Below are positions 17,065-25,004 of a stretch of 33,315 nucleotides of DNA, one piece after another. Each line of letters starts with the position of its first letter. Within the stretch, counting starts at the first letter, position 1. Position numbers and translations under genes: made by a program. The stretch covers positions 1 through 33,315 of the forward strand of contig NZ_JACJSJ010000095.1 of the NCBI RefSeq assembly GCF_014698115.1, given 5' to 3'. The notes beneath the pieces were generated by a model. That model made no database searches. It was not told where the DNA came from and saw nothing but the letters and a program-made list of their open reading frames with translations. This stretch comes from Nostoc sp. FACHB-973 (GTDB lineage Bacteria; Cyanobacteriota; Cyanobacteriia; Cyanobacteriales; Nostocaceae).

Positions 17065-18447
17065 ATGGGTGTAGCATCACGATATTGGCAACTAGTGAAA
17101 ATTGATGCTGCCGGAGGGCGGCAAGTCCAGGAAATTACTCCGGCTAAAGCGTTTTTCGCTGATGTGTTTTCAGCAAAGGCAGATAATAATGATGTCCCAG
17201 ACGCAGAAATTCAACTCCAACTGCTGCAATTATCGCGGGATGCTCCTGCTGATAGATGCTTGCTAGCCCAGCGTTGTCTACTCTGTTTTATATCTTGGCA
17301 AATTGAGCAAGTTTGCTTACAATTAGAAACCAATTTTGGGACTGCTCATGGTTTTAGTTGCAGTGATTTACTGCCTTATGTCCTAGATGATGATGGCAGA
17401 TTAGAACCAGTTGGTTCTTATGAATGTCTTTCTCGAAAAATTTTGCACAGTTTTGACCCAGATCAAAGTAGTCTCACAACCTGGACAACGACAAAGGTAA
17501 AACAATATCCGGCGCTGAATCAATTTTTGCTGGAATCAGGATTATATCTTGTGAGTGACTGGGCAATTCTCAATGATACTAGACCTAAACAGCTAGAGCG
17601 AATTTTCAGGGAATTTTACTCGTTAACGCCTAGAGAAATTGAATATTTCGTCATCTTTTTAGAAAGTTACCACCTTGTTTATCGCGCACAAAGGCTACAA
17701 CAACGTTCTTTAGGTATTGGGGGAAAATGTCTCCCACCCACTACGCAGCAACTACAAGAAATTGCTTTAAATATCCAAAGTCAAAGCGGTCAAATGCTCA
17801 AAAATGAAACTGTGATGACACAATTACAAAAGCTTGCTTCTTTGTTGCGACAGTATCGAATTCATGTGCGGGGTGGTTCTTTACCAACAACATCCATAGA
17901 TGTGGTGGGTAGAGAAAGTATTCTGAATCTTGATGTTACCAATGCTGGAGAAAATGAAGACGAGGAAGCGGAGTTTTTGCAATTATATCGTCCTCAATTC
18001 CTAGCTTGTTTAGACCAAGCGTTAGCTTTGGTGATTACATTACGAGTGAAACAACTACAAGCGAAAAAAGGAGATAAAGCCAAAAAATTCCTGATAGCGC
18101 TCCAGCTAGTTCACTGTCAACAAATACCGATGACAGAAATTGCTAGTCGCTTAGGATTAAGGGCACAGGATGCAGTAACTCGCTTGTTAAAACTTAAGGA
18201 ATTTCGTGCTGATGTGCAACAACAGCTTTTGGTAATATTGCGCGATCGCGTCCTTGATTTGGCAAAAAATTACTTTGATCCAGAACATCTCCAAACCCTA
18301 GAAAATCAGATATCATCTGCCCTGGATGAACAGATTTCTACAGTACTTAGAGATGCAAAAATTTCATCTCAAACGCCTAAGAGTAGTGTAGTCAACAATC
18401 TTTTTTCTCAGCAACTATGTCGTTATCTCGATACAATAAATGAGTAG
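17065..18447 (+). CDS. Sigma-70-like / HTH protein of the DUF1822 pair (cyanobacterial)
   Basis: This is a 460-residue soluble protein of a cyanobacterial family that I recall being annotated as atypical RNA polymerase sigma factor. The central part contains RCLLCFISWQIEQVCLQLE (about 73-91), a segment with SDLLPYVLDDDG, then SLTTWTTTKVKQYPALNQFL and YLVSDWAILNDTRPKQLERI, all conserved family blocks. Near the C-terminus MTEIASRLGLRAQDAVTRLL (about 356-375) looks like a helix-turn-helix comparable to sigma region 4. Whether it binds core polymerase is unproven. Its stop is 2 nt before the DUF1822 start, so the two are almost certainly co-translated. ATG 17065 lacks a strong ribosome site. Alternative role: a DNA-binding adaptor. 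Confidence 0.6.
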   Translation: MGVASRYWQLVKIDAAGGRQVQEITPAKAFFADVFSAKADNNDVPDAEIQLQLLQLSRDAPADRCLLAQRCLLCFISWQIEQVCLQLETNFGTAHGFSCSDLLPYVLDDDGRLEPVGSYECLSRKILHSFDPDQSSLTTWTTTKVKQYPALNQFLLESGLYLVSDWAILNDTRPKQLERIFREFYSLTPREIEYFVIFLESYHLVYRAQRLQQRSLGIGGKCLPPTTQQLQEIALNIQSQSGQMLKNETVMTQLQKLASLLRQYRIHVRGGSLPTTSIDVVGRESILNLDVTNAGENEDEEAEFLQLYRPQFLACLDQALALVITLRVKQLQAKKGDKAKKFLIALQLVHCQQIPMTEIASRLGLRAQDAVTRLLKLKEFRADVQQQLLVILRDRVLDLAKNYFDPEHLQTLENQISSALDEQISTVLRDAKISSQTPKSSVVNNLFSQQLCRYLDTINE

Positions 18448-18449
18448 AT

Positions 18450-19796
18450 ATGAAAAATTTATCAAGTAACATTCCTGAGCTACAGCTAGACTTTGAAGTT
18501 CTGGCTACAGAAACAATTACTCTCTCCTCTAACCAAATAAATCAGGCAGTAGAACTGAGTCAGCAAATTCCCACTACATCTCGGCAGTGGCAGACTTATA
18601 TTAATGCTCTGGCGCTATTTGCTTTTGAACAATGGCTAGAAGAACGCGCCGAGTATTTAACTATTAATCGGGAAAAATGTACAGTTTTGCAGCCACCACT
18701 GGCAAATGCGATCGCTGCTGTTGCCAATTTGCAAGTTGGTGAATTTAAACTGTGTCTAATTCCCACTGGTAGCCTCACTGATTTAGAAGTGACTCTACCT
18801 AAACTAGTCGTAGATTTACCAGAATATGTTCCTCATTTTTATGTATTGGTAGAAGTTTTAGAAGAACAAGAATCTGCTGTAATTTCTGGGTTTATCTCCT
18901 ATCAAAAATTAATAGAAAATCAGGTAAGAGCTAACTTACAGCCTGAGTCAGACTGGACTTATCAAATACCTTTGAGTTGGTTTGAAGATGAACCAAACCG
19001 CTTGTTGTTATATTTGCGTTGTTTAGAGTCTGAAGCATTAACTTTACCAAATGTCAAGGGCAAATCGACTCAGTTATTATCGACAATGGAAGGTGAGTTA
19101 GCTACATTATTACCGCAGTTGCGATCGCCTCAACGTGAACTTTGGGAAGTGTTGACTTGGGAACAAGGAAGTGCTGTTTTGACTAATCCAGAATTACTCA
19201 ATTGGATTTACAATTTGCAGCAAGCAAACAAGTCTACACCCAAAACAAACTTAAAAGATTTACTCAAATTATTGACACAGCCAGCCCTCAATGTTGGACG
19301 TTGGTTGTGGGATGAATTAGATGAATTAGGCCAGGCATTTTCATGGGTGCTGTTACCTAGTTTGACACCGGCTGCGGCAATGCGAAGTCCTACAGAAGAA
19401 TTCCAGGCAATTATCACCCAACTTCAGCACAGAGGTGTAGAAATTCCCTCCCAAGCGCGGGGTGCTTATCACGATTTACTATTAGCAGGAATTACTCTGC
19501 GGCTATATGCAGTCACTTGGCATATATTATCTGAATCAGACAGCCATTTATGGACATTATTGTTAGTGTTAGGTACAGCTTCACATGATGCTTTACCTTC
19601 ACATTTAAAAATGCGAGTGAGTGACCAAACGAGCATTTTATTAGAACAGGGGACAAATCAAGAACAGGGAGATTCTTATTTGTTTACTCGTGTGGTTGGT
19701 GGTTGGGATGAGAAATTTCTGGTGAGTGTGAGTTTAATGGATGGTATGGAATTGACCTTACCTCCATTTGCATTTTATCCGGGGCGATCGCTTTAG
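18450..19796 (+). CDS. DUF1822 family protein
   Basis: This is a 448-residue protein without signal peptide or clear membrane spans. The N-terminal WQTYINALALFAFEQWLEER (about residues 48-67), a region of beta-rich sequence with LPEYVPHFYVLVEVLEEQES, and the extreme C-terminus VSVSLMDGMELTLPPFAFYP match my recollection of the DUF1822 family, which has no assigned function. The family is commonly placed beside the sigma-like gene and upstream of CHAT/CHASE2 genes in filamentous cyanobacteria, as here. It starts 2 nt after the upstream stop. A long perfect hairpin 88 nt after its stop ends the unit, so it is probably not on the same transcript as the CHAT genes. Confidence 0.75.
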   Translation: MKNLSSNIPELQLDFEVLATETITLSSNQINQAVELSQQIPTTSRQWQTYINALALFAFEQWLEERAEYLTINREKCTVLQPPLANAIAAVANLQVGEFKLCLIPTGSLTDLEVTLPKLVVDLPEYVPHFYVLVEVLEEQESAVISGFISYQKLIENQVRANLQPESDWTYQIPLSWFEDEPNRLLLYLRCLESEALTLPNVKGKSTQLLSTMEGELATLLPQLRSPQRELWEVLTWEQGSAVLTNPELLNWIYNLQQANKSTPKTNLKDLLKLLTQPALNVGRWLWDELDELGQAFSWVLLPSLTPAAAMRSPTEEFQAIITQLQHRGVEIPSQARGAYHDLLLAGITLRLYAVTWHILSESDSHLWTLLLVLGTASHDALPSHLKMRVSDQTSILLEQGTNQEQGDSYLFTRVVGGWDEKFLVSVSLMDGMELTLPPFAFYPGRSL

Positions 19797-19883
19797 TTTC
19801 TCTGGTTACATTTTTGGTAACGGGTGATTATATTACTCATCATCAAACCAACTCTCCTTTTTATATAGCAATCCTAAACAAAA

Positions 19884-19916
19884 AGATCCCCGACTTCTTG
19901 AAGAAGTCGGGGATCT
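19884..19916. terminator. Long terminator hairpin (AGATCCCCGACTTC stem)
   Basis: AGATCCCCGACTTCTT pairs with AAGAAGTCGGGGATCT around a single base. It sits between the DUF1822 stop and the convergent DUF4351 gene. GATCCCCGACTTCTT is also a dispersed repeat of cyanobacteria, so it may be an inserted palindrome serving as a bidirectional terminator. Confidence 0.7.
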
Positions 19917-19966
19917 GAGCCTGAACCGTATCTAACACAAAAAGGCTCATACGGTACTATTTATAT

Positions 19967-20890
19967 CTAATCATCAAACCTTGTTAATAACTCCTCACGA
20001 GATAATTGTGATAATTGGAGTAGCAAAGGAGTAAATTGTTCAGGTGGTAATGATAATAAAGGCTCAACAATTGCAGATAATTGCTCATCTAATTCACCAA
20101 AACGAGCTTTGAGTAAATTTTCTACAACTACACGCTGTCCTTGCTGAACTCCTTGCTGAACTCCTTGCTGAACTCCTTGCTCTGTTGCTTCTGCTAACTT
20201 TTGGGTATAAAGAGGTGATAATCGCATAATTAACTGCCTATCTTCAGTATCTAAATTCTGACTGACTTCTAAGGTTATTTTCAAGCTATACAATAACTCT
20301 AGCGCTCTAGCGCGTAAAGGTTCATCTTCTGGAAGTGCCTCGATTTCATCAATGGCTTGTTGCTGAACTTTTCCCTTACCAAGAATTCTTAACCAGAGAG
20401 TTTCTCTAGTTCTGGGTAATTGATGAATTGCTACTATTGCTGTTCGCAAGTATCTGGGTAAACAATAGACTCCAGTTAACCAGTTTTCTTCATCAACTAT
20501 AGCTGCAAATCCATCTAATATCCCTTGGGAAGCAGTCGGAGACAAAATCCACAATCTTGGTAAATTACTTTCTTCTAATCCTTGTTGATTGCGGTTAGCT
20601 TCGCGTTCATATTCACCCCGTATTTCTAACAACTTTAACAAGCAATTACAAATTTCTGTGGCAGTTGCGGCATTGCGGAAAGGTTCAAAAATCGCAGGTT
20701 TAGTGGCAAACCGACCTAGTAATCCCAGTTTAGAAGCTTCTGTTACAGGTTGTGATGTATCTGGTGCAAACCAAACATCTATTTCTCTGACTTCCCCTGC
20801 GACTCGCCGAGGAACTTGTACTGAACCCAATGGTTGTAATAATTCTTCTAGATAATCTTTTGCAAATTGGTCATAGGGAAACCGTGTCAT
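19967..20890 (-). CDS. DUF4351 protein with QGVQ repeats (possible Rpn/PD-(D/E)XK-like relative)
   Basis: This is a 307-residue protein. Residues 1-200 form a domain typical of the cyanobacterial proteins often mis-annotated as flagellar assembly protein H (RFPYDQFAKDYLEELLQPLG, then EVREIDVWFAPD, which may hold the nuclease-like acidic residue). Residues about 236-252 are EQGVQQGVQQGVQQGQR, encoded by three exact 12-bp units at 20141-20176. The C-terminal 55 residues (VENLLKARFGELDEQLSAIV and a Leu-rich end LSREELLTRF) match DUF4351. Relatives include transposon-like Rpn nucleases, but the complete nuclease motif is not evident here. ATG 20890 is the only reasonable start. The repeat number is likely variable between strains. 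No partner gene is apparent. Confidence 0.7.
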   Translation of the reverse strand: MTRFPYDQFAKDYLEELLQPLGSVQVPRRVAGEVREIDVWFAPDTSQPVTEASKLGLLGRFATKPAIFEPFRNAATATEICNCLLKLLEIRGEYEREANRNQQGLEESNLPRLWILSPTASQGILDGFAAIVDEENWLTGVYCLPRYLRTAIVAIHQLPRTRETLWLRILGKGKVQQQAIDEIEALPEDEPLRARALELLYSLKITLEVSQNLDTEDRQLIMRLSPLYTQKLAEATEQGVQQGVQQGVQQGQRVVVENLLKARFGELDEQLSAIVEPLLSLPPEQFTPLLLQLSQLSREELLTRFDD

Positions 20891-21023
20891 GTTTTGTTAA
20901 TTATCTTTGTCAATCGATCTAGCTTTTGTAGTGTATCAAAACAATCAATCACTACAGGAGATTGCAACAGGCGTGAGGTACAGATAATCGTAGGGAACAT
21001 GGCTGTGCCCCTACCCGTGTACT

Positions 21024-21392
21024 TCATTTACCTGAAATACACTGTATATCTAACTCGCGCTCACTACGCAGTTCTTGAGCTATATCTGCAAAGTCATCAT
21101 CTCCGTTAAACATCCCAATAAAATCTGTCCAGGGATTATTTACTACTTCTAGCGTCAGCACCTCAATATTTGCTAGTCTAGTTTTGATTTGCTGCTGTAC
21201 AGATGCGATGCCTTCTCTAGGAGACGCTGCGCGAACGGCAACCCCAAAGGGGAACGCATCTGAACGATTTTCAGCTTCAGCCACACAATTAGGCAACTCT
21301 GGCACTGATGCGATAAAATGCCCCGATGATGCCTGTTCAATCAGAATATGAAGAGACAGCCTATTCAAACTTGTGACGGCTAGTAGATTCAT
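21024..21392 (-). CDS. HicB-like antitoxin-family protein with in-frame inserted repeat peptide
   Basis: This 122-residue protein begins with a HicB-like fold: LHILIEQASSGHFIASVPEL, then PNCVAEAENRSDA. It resumes with IASVQQQIKTRLANIEVLTL and ends DDDFADIAQELRSERELD. Between them, residues 46-61 (AFPFGVAVRAASPREG) do not belong to the family and are encoded by an inserted repeat at 21207-21260. Without it the protein would be about 105 residues. No HicA toxin gene is adjacent, so it may be a solitary regulator or a relic. The insertion falls in the loop/strand after the first core helix, and whether the fold survives is unknown. Confidence 0.65.
   Translation of the reverse strand: MNLLAVTSLNRLSLHILIEQASSGHFIASVPELPNCVAEAENRSDAFPFGVAVRAASPREGIASVQQQIKTRLANIEVLTLEVVNNPWTDFIGMFNGDDDFADIAQELRSERELDIQCISGK
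21207..21260. repeat. Palindromic repeat inserted in-frame in the HicB-like gene
   Basis: This insert of about 54 bp contains GATGCCTTCTCTAGGAGACG, then GCTGCGCGAACGGCAACC and the hairpin CCCC-AAA-GGGG. It is bordered by GATGC on the left (also duplicated at 21202-21206) and GCATC on the right. I recall the same sequence family scattered in Nostoc genomes. Its length is a multiple of three, so the host frame stays open. Confidence 0.65.
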
Positions 21393-21446
21393 AGACCAGG
21401 GATGCTAGATTCTCCTTTACCATCATAATGCTCTACAGTGTACTAC

Positions 21447-21928
21447 GGTGTACACACAAGTTATCGAATCACACGATAGTGAAAGAAATTCAACCAAATT
21501 TGACGAAAATTGTTGATAATAAGAGTATTATAAGATTGAAGCTATATTTTTGCATTCAAAACCTAATTTACGAATTCTGAAGCTAATTTATAATTTCAAA
21601 ACTTGATTTAGAAGTTCAAAACTTGATTTAGGAGTTTAAAACTTGATTTAGGAGTTTAAAACTTGATTTAGAAGTTCAAAACTTGATTTAGGAGTTTAAA
21701 ACTTGATTTAGGAGTTTAAAACTTGATTTAGGAGTTCAAAACTTGATTGAGAAGTTTAAAACTTGATGACGGCAGGAACGTACTGGCTCATTAATTTTAA
21801 CGTGAGTTCGATGTACAGGATTTTGACCTCACCTCCAGCCCCTCTCCTTGAAGGCTATGGTATACACACAAGTCGGAAAATCTATATAATACTTGTGTTA
21901 TCGCTGTTTTTTCTGCTTTGTCGCTGCA
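21447..21928. repeat. 20-bp tandem repeat block flanked by GTGTACACACAAG-type motifs
   Basis: From about 21555 to 21767 a 20-bp unit (TTTAGGAGTTTAAAACTTGA, variants with GAAG and TTCAAA) repeats roughly ten times; the first two copies are degenerate. A 60-bp block of three units at 21601-21660 is repeated exactly at 21661-21720. The block is bordered by GGTGTACACACAAG (21447-21460) and GGTATACACACAAG (21859-21872). Next to the right copy is CCTCCAGCCCCTCTCCTTG, which resembles the interior of local MITE-like elements. No gene is seen here. Confidence 0.8.
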
Positions 21929-22192
21929 ATGGAAACTACAAAACTATCTAATGAAGGGCAAGTAATTATTCCTGAAGCATTGCGAAAAGCTTATGGTTGG
22001 GAAGTAGGACAGGAATTAATAGTAGTTGAAATGGGTGATGGTATTCTCTTGAAACCAAAGAAATTATTTCCTGAAACTACATTAAATGATGTTGCTGGGT
22101 GTTTGAAATATCAAGGCACACCAAAAACTCTAGAAGATATGGAAAATGCCATCCGTCAAGGTGTAGAGGAATCATGGCATGATTGCAGTTGA
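21929..22192 (+). CDS. AbrB/VapB-type antitoxin (SpoVT-AbrB domain)
   Basis: This 87-residue DNA-binding antitoxin has a swapped-hairpin AbrB fold: METTKLSNEGQVIIPEALRK, then AYGWEVGQELIVVEMGDGIL, then LKPKKLFPETTLNDVAGCLK. The C-terminal half (TPKTLEDMENAIRQGVEESW) is the toxin-binding tail. Start ATG 21929 gives the canonical N-terminus; the open frame back to 21893 adds 12 non-homologous residues. Its 3' end overlaps the ATG of a VapC-like gene, the normal vapBC arrangement, but that toxin gene is broken. The antitoxin may now act alone or in trans on a cognate toxin elsewhere. Confidence 0.85.
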   Translation: METTKLSNEGQVIIPEALRKAYGWEVGQELIVVEMGDGILLKPKKLFPETTLNDVAGCLKYQGTPKTLEDMENAIRQGVEESWHDCS

Positions 22193-22229
22193 TACTAATA
22201 TTATTGTGCGGCTGTTGACTCAAGATTGA
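22179..22229 (+). pseudogene. VapC-like PIN toxin, truncated to 16 codons
   Basis: ATG at 22179 overlaps the antitoxin stop by 14 nt and reads MIAVDTNIIVRLLTQD, then TGA. This is the exact N-terminus of a PIN-domain toxin, with the first catalytic Asp in VDTN. A normal VapC runs about 130 residues. The following 150 bp show no continuation of a PIN domain in any frame that I can recognise, so most of the gene seems to be deleted. Confidence 0.8.
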
Positions 22230-22312
22230 GAAATTTGTGAAACGCTCGAAGGGACTAACTACCTGCGAAGTCACAATACCTTGAATTAAGTCATACAAAA
22301 ATTTTTGCATAA

Positions 22313-22373
22313 CCTCCCCAAGCGTGAGAGATATAGAGAATTAGCGAGTAATTTACTCTCACCCGCTTGGAGG
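22313..22373 (+). promoter_or_regulatory. Inverted repeat covering the ribosome site of the first TPR-CHAT gene
   Basis: CCTCCCCAAGCGTGAGAG (22313-22330) can pair with CTCTCACCCGCTTGGAGG (22356-22373), interrupted by small bulges, around a 25-nt loop. The last GGAGG of the right arm is the Shine-Dalgarno sequence, 10 nt before the GTG start at 22384. Folding of the leader would hide that site. Confidence 0.5.
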
Positions 22374-22383
22374 ACTACTTCTC

Positions 22384-24918
22384 GTGCATTACCGTCTAAA
22401 ATCTCTCTCTCTTGCTACTTTAGTGCTGTCGTGCCTCTCTATACCTGTAGGCGTTGCGGAATCACAGATAAAGGGAAATGTGCAAACTACCTTGATTGCA
22501 CAGGCGCAAACAACGCAAGAACGCAGGGATGAAGTATTGCGGCTAAATCAATTAGGTATTCAACAATTCAATAAAGGCCAGTTTCGAGAAGCGTTAAAGA
22601 CCTTTGAGCAAGCTTTAGCTATTGTTAAACAAATTGGTGACATAGCACTTGAAGGCACAATTCTCAACAATATTGGGCTAGTTTACAACAATCTGGGACA
22701 GTATGCCAAAGCTTTAGAGTTCTATCAGCAAGCTTTAGCGATCGCCAAACAAATTGGTGACACAGTAGGTGAAGCCATAACTCTCAGCAATATTGGGGCA
22801 GTTTACCTCAATCTGGGACAGTATGCCAAGGCTTTAGAGTTCTTTCAACAAGCTTTAGCGATTCGCAAACAAATTGGTGACACAGCAGGTTCAGGCATAA
22901 TTCTCAACAATATTGGGGCAGTTTACCACAATCTGGGACAGTATGCCAAGGCTTTAGAGTTCTATCAGCAAGCTTTAGCGATCGCCAAACAAATTGGTGA
23001 CATAGCACGTTCAGGCACAATTCTCAACAATATTGGGGTAGTTTACCTCAATCTGGGACAGTATGCCAAGGCTTTAGAGTTCTATCAGCAAGCTTTAGCG
23101 ATCAGCAAACAAATTGGTGACACAGCAGGTTCAAGCACAACTCTCAACAGTATTGGGGAAGTTTACCGCAGTCTCGGACAGTATGCCAAGGCTTTAGAGT
23201 TCTATCAACAAGCTTTAGCGATTCGCAAACAAATTGGTGACACAGCAGGTTCAGGGCAAACTCTCAACAGTATTGGGGTAGTTTACGGCAATCTGGGGCA
23301 GTATGCCAAGGCTTTAGAGTTCTATCAACAAGCTTTAGCGATCGTCAAACAAATTGGTGACACAGCAGGTTCAGGCAGAACTCTCAACAATATTGGGGCA
23401 GTTTACGACAATCTGGGACAGTATGCCAAGGCTTTAGAGTTCTATCAGCAAGCTTTAGCGATTGGCAAACAAATTGGTGACACACCAGGTGAAGGCGCAA
23501 CTCTCAACAATATTGGGGCAGTTTACAACAATCTGGGACAGTATGCAGATGCAGAAAAAACCCTATTTACTGCTATTGAGGTTTTGGAGTCTTTGCGAAC
23601 ACAGAAATTAACTGATGACCAAAAAATTTCAATATTTGAAACGCAAACTCAAACTTATCGGTTTTTACAACAAGCTTTAATTGCCCAAAATAAAACTAAC
23701 ACAGCATTAGAAATTTCTGAACGAAGTCGAGCTAGGGCTTTTGTTGAGTTATTAGCCTCAAAGATATCTGGAAGTACTAACGATAAACAAACTATTAAAC
23801 CGCCTAGTCTTGAGCAAATTCAGCAAATTGCTAAATCTCAAAATGCTACACTTGTTGAATATTCAATTATTAACGAGCCATTCAAAGTTCAAGGTAAACA
23901 AGAGTGGCAAGAATCAAAACTTTATATTTGGGTTGTCAAACCAACTGGTGAAATAGCTTTTAAACAAGTAGACCTCAGATCACTAAAAACACCACTTGCA
24001 CGGCTAGTAAATAAAAGCCGTCTATCCATTGGTGCTGGGGGTCGAGGTATTAAGGTAGAACCCAAGAATGAATTAACCAAAAAACAAAATTTACAGCAAT
24101 TACATGAAGTATTGATTGTATCTATCGCTTCTCTTCTCCCAACTAACCCAGAAGATAAAGTTATCTTTATCCCTCACGATTCGCTGTTTTTAGTTCCTTT
24201 CGTTGCACTGCAAGATAAAGATGGCAAATACTTAATTGAAAAACACACTATCCTGACTGCACCGGCAATTCAAGTTCTAGATTTAACTCGTCAACAACGG
24301 CAAAAAGTAACGGGTAAGGATGTGTTAGTTATGGGCAATCCTATCATGCCCCAAGTTGGGATTCCACCTGTACAACTTCAGCCGCTATTGGGTGCAGAAA
24401 AGGAAGCATTAACTATTGCTAATTTATTCAAAATTAAAGCTATTACTGGTAAAGATGCAACAAAAGCGGCTTTTAAACAAAAATTATCAACTGCCAGGAT
24501 TATTCATTTAGCAACGCATGGATTGTTGGATGATGCTGATAAGAGTATACCAAGTGCGATCGCTCTTGCACCCACCAGTAACGATGACGGTTTACTTACC
24601 CCTGCGGAAATTGTCGATTTAAAAATCAACGCAGAGTTAGTGGTGTTAAGCGCTTGCGACACTGGTAGAGGTGCAATTACTGGTGATGGTGTGGTTGGAT
24701 TATCTCGTTCTTTGATTACGGCTGGCGCGTCTAGTGTGATTGTCTCTTTGTGGAAAGTTCCTGATTCATCTACGTCAGAATTAATGACAGAATTTTATCA
24801 GCAATGGGAGAAAAATCCTGATAAGGCGGCGGCGTTACGCAATGCGATGCTGATTACTATGAAGAAGCATCCTCAGCCTGTTAATTGGGCGGCTTTTACT
24901 TTGATTGGTGAGTCTTAG
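22384..24918 (+). CDS. Exported TPR-CHAT protease (active-type dyad)
   Basis: This is an 844-residue protein. Residues 1-26 are a signal peptide (LSLATLVLSCLSIPVGVAES). Eight complete 40-residue TPR units and a partial ninth span about 54-407, built on NLGQYAKALEFYQQALAI-x-KQIGDTAGSG. A linking helical region (QTYRFLQQALIAQNKTNTAL, then ERSRARAFVELL) leads to the C-terminal CHAT caspase-like domain (about 580-844). The catalytic pair is H712 in IIHLATHG and C758 in VLSACDTG; GDGVVGLSRSLITAGASSVI follows and fits the family. TPR-CHAT proteins are caspase-clan cysteine peptidases; partners would bind the TPRs. The start is GTG with GGAGG 10 nt upstream. The 120-bp repeat units are nearly identical in DNA. 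The signal peptide indicates a periplasmic or outer location; the natural substrate is unknown. Confidence 0.9.
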   Translation: MHYRLKSLSLATLVLSCLSIPVGVAESQIKGNVQTTLIAQAQTTQERRDEVLRLNQLGIQQFNKGQFREALKTFEQALAIVKQIGDIALEGTILNNIGLVYNNLGQYAKALEFYQQALAIAKQIGDTVGEAITLSNIGAVYLNLGQYAKALEFFQQALAIRKQIGDTAGSGIILNNIGAVYHNLGQYAKALEFYQQALAIAKQIGDIARSGTILNNIGVVYLNLGQYAKALEFYQQALAISKQIGDTAGSSTTLNSIGEVYRSLGQYAKALEFYQQALAIRKQIGDTAGSGQTLNSIGVVYGNLGQYAKALEFYQQALAIVKQIGDTAGSGRTLNNIGAVYDNLGQYAKALEFYQQALAIGKQIGDTPGEGATLNNIGAVYNNLGQYADAEKTLFTAIEVLESLRTQKLTDDQKISIFETQTQTYRFLQQALIAQNKTNTALEISERSRARAFVELLASKISGSTNDKQTIKPPSLEQIQQIAKSQNATLVEYSIINEPFKVQGKQEWQESKLYIWVVKPTGEIAFKQVDLRSLKTPLARLVNKSRLSIGAGGRGIKVEPKNELTKKQNLQQLHEVLIVSIASLLPTNPEDKVIFIPHDSLFLVPFVALQDKDGKYLIEKHTILTAPAIQVLDLTRQQRQKVTGKDVLVMGNPIMPQVGIPPVQLQPLLGAEKEALTIANLFKIKAITGKDATKAAFKQKLSTARIIHLATHGLLDDADKSIPSAIALAPTSNDDGLLTPAEIVDLKINAELVVLSACDTGRGAITGDGVVGLSRSLITAGASSVIVSLWKVPDSSTSELMTEFYQQWEKNPDKAAALRNAMLITMKKHPQPVNWAAFTLIGES
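22543..23560. repeat. 120-bp tandem repeats encoding the TPR array
   Basis: Eight consecutive 120-bp units (unit 2 starts at 22663) share long exact stretches such as CTGGGACAGTATGCCAAGGC and CAAACAAATTGGTGACACAG. Differences cluster in a few codons (the residue before KQIGD, and the VY-x-N position). This indicates recent duplication or gene conversion with localised variation. Confidence 0.9.
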
Positions 24919-25004
24919 TTCACGCAGAGGCGCAGAGGCGTCCAGAGAAGGAAAAGAGTTTAGAGTGGATTTTGGTGGTGTCTACTGGCGATTAGTTTTT
25001 AATT

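Noticed and set aside
22077..22310. Minus-strand 77-codon frame across the antitoxin gene
   Set aside because: It is antisense to the AbrB-type gene and the toxin relic and has no family features.
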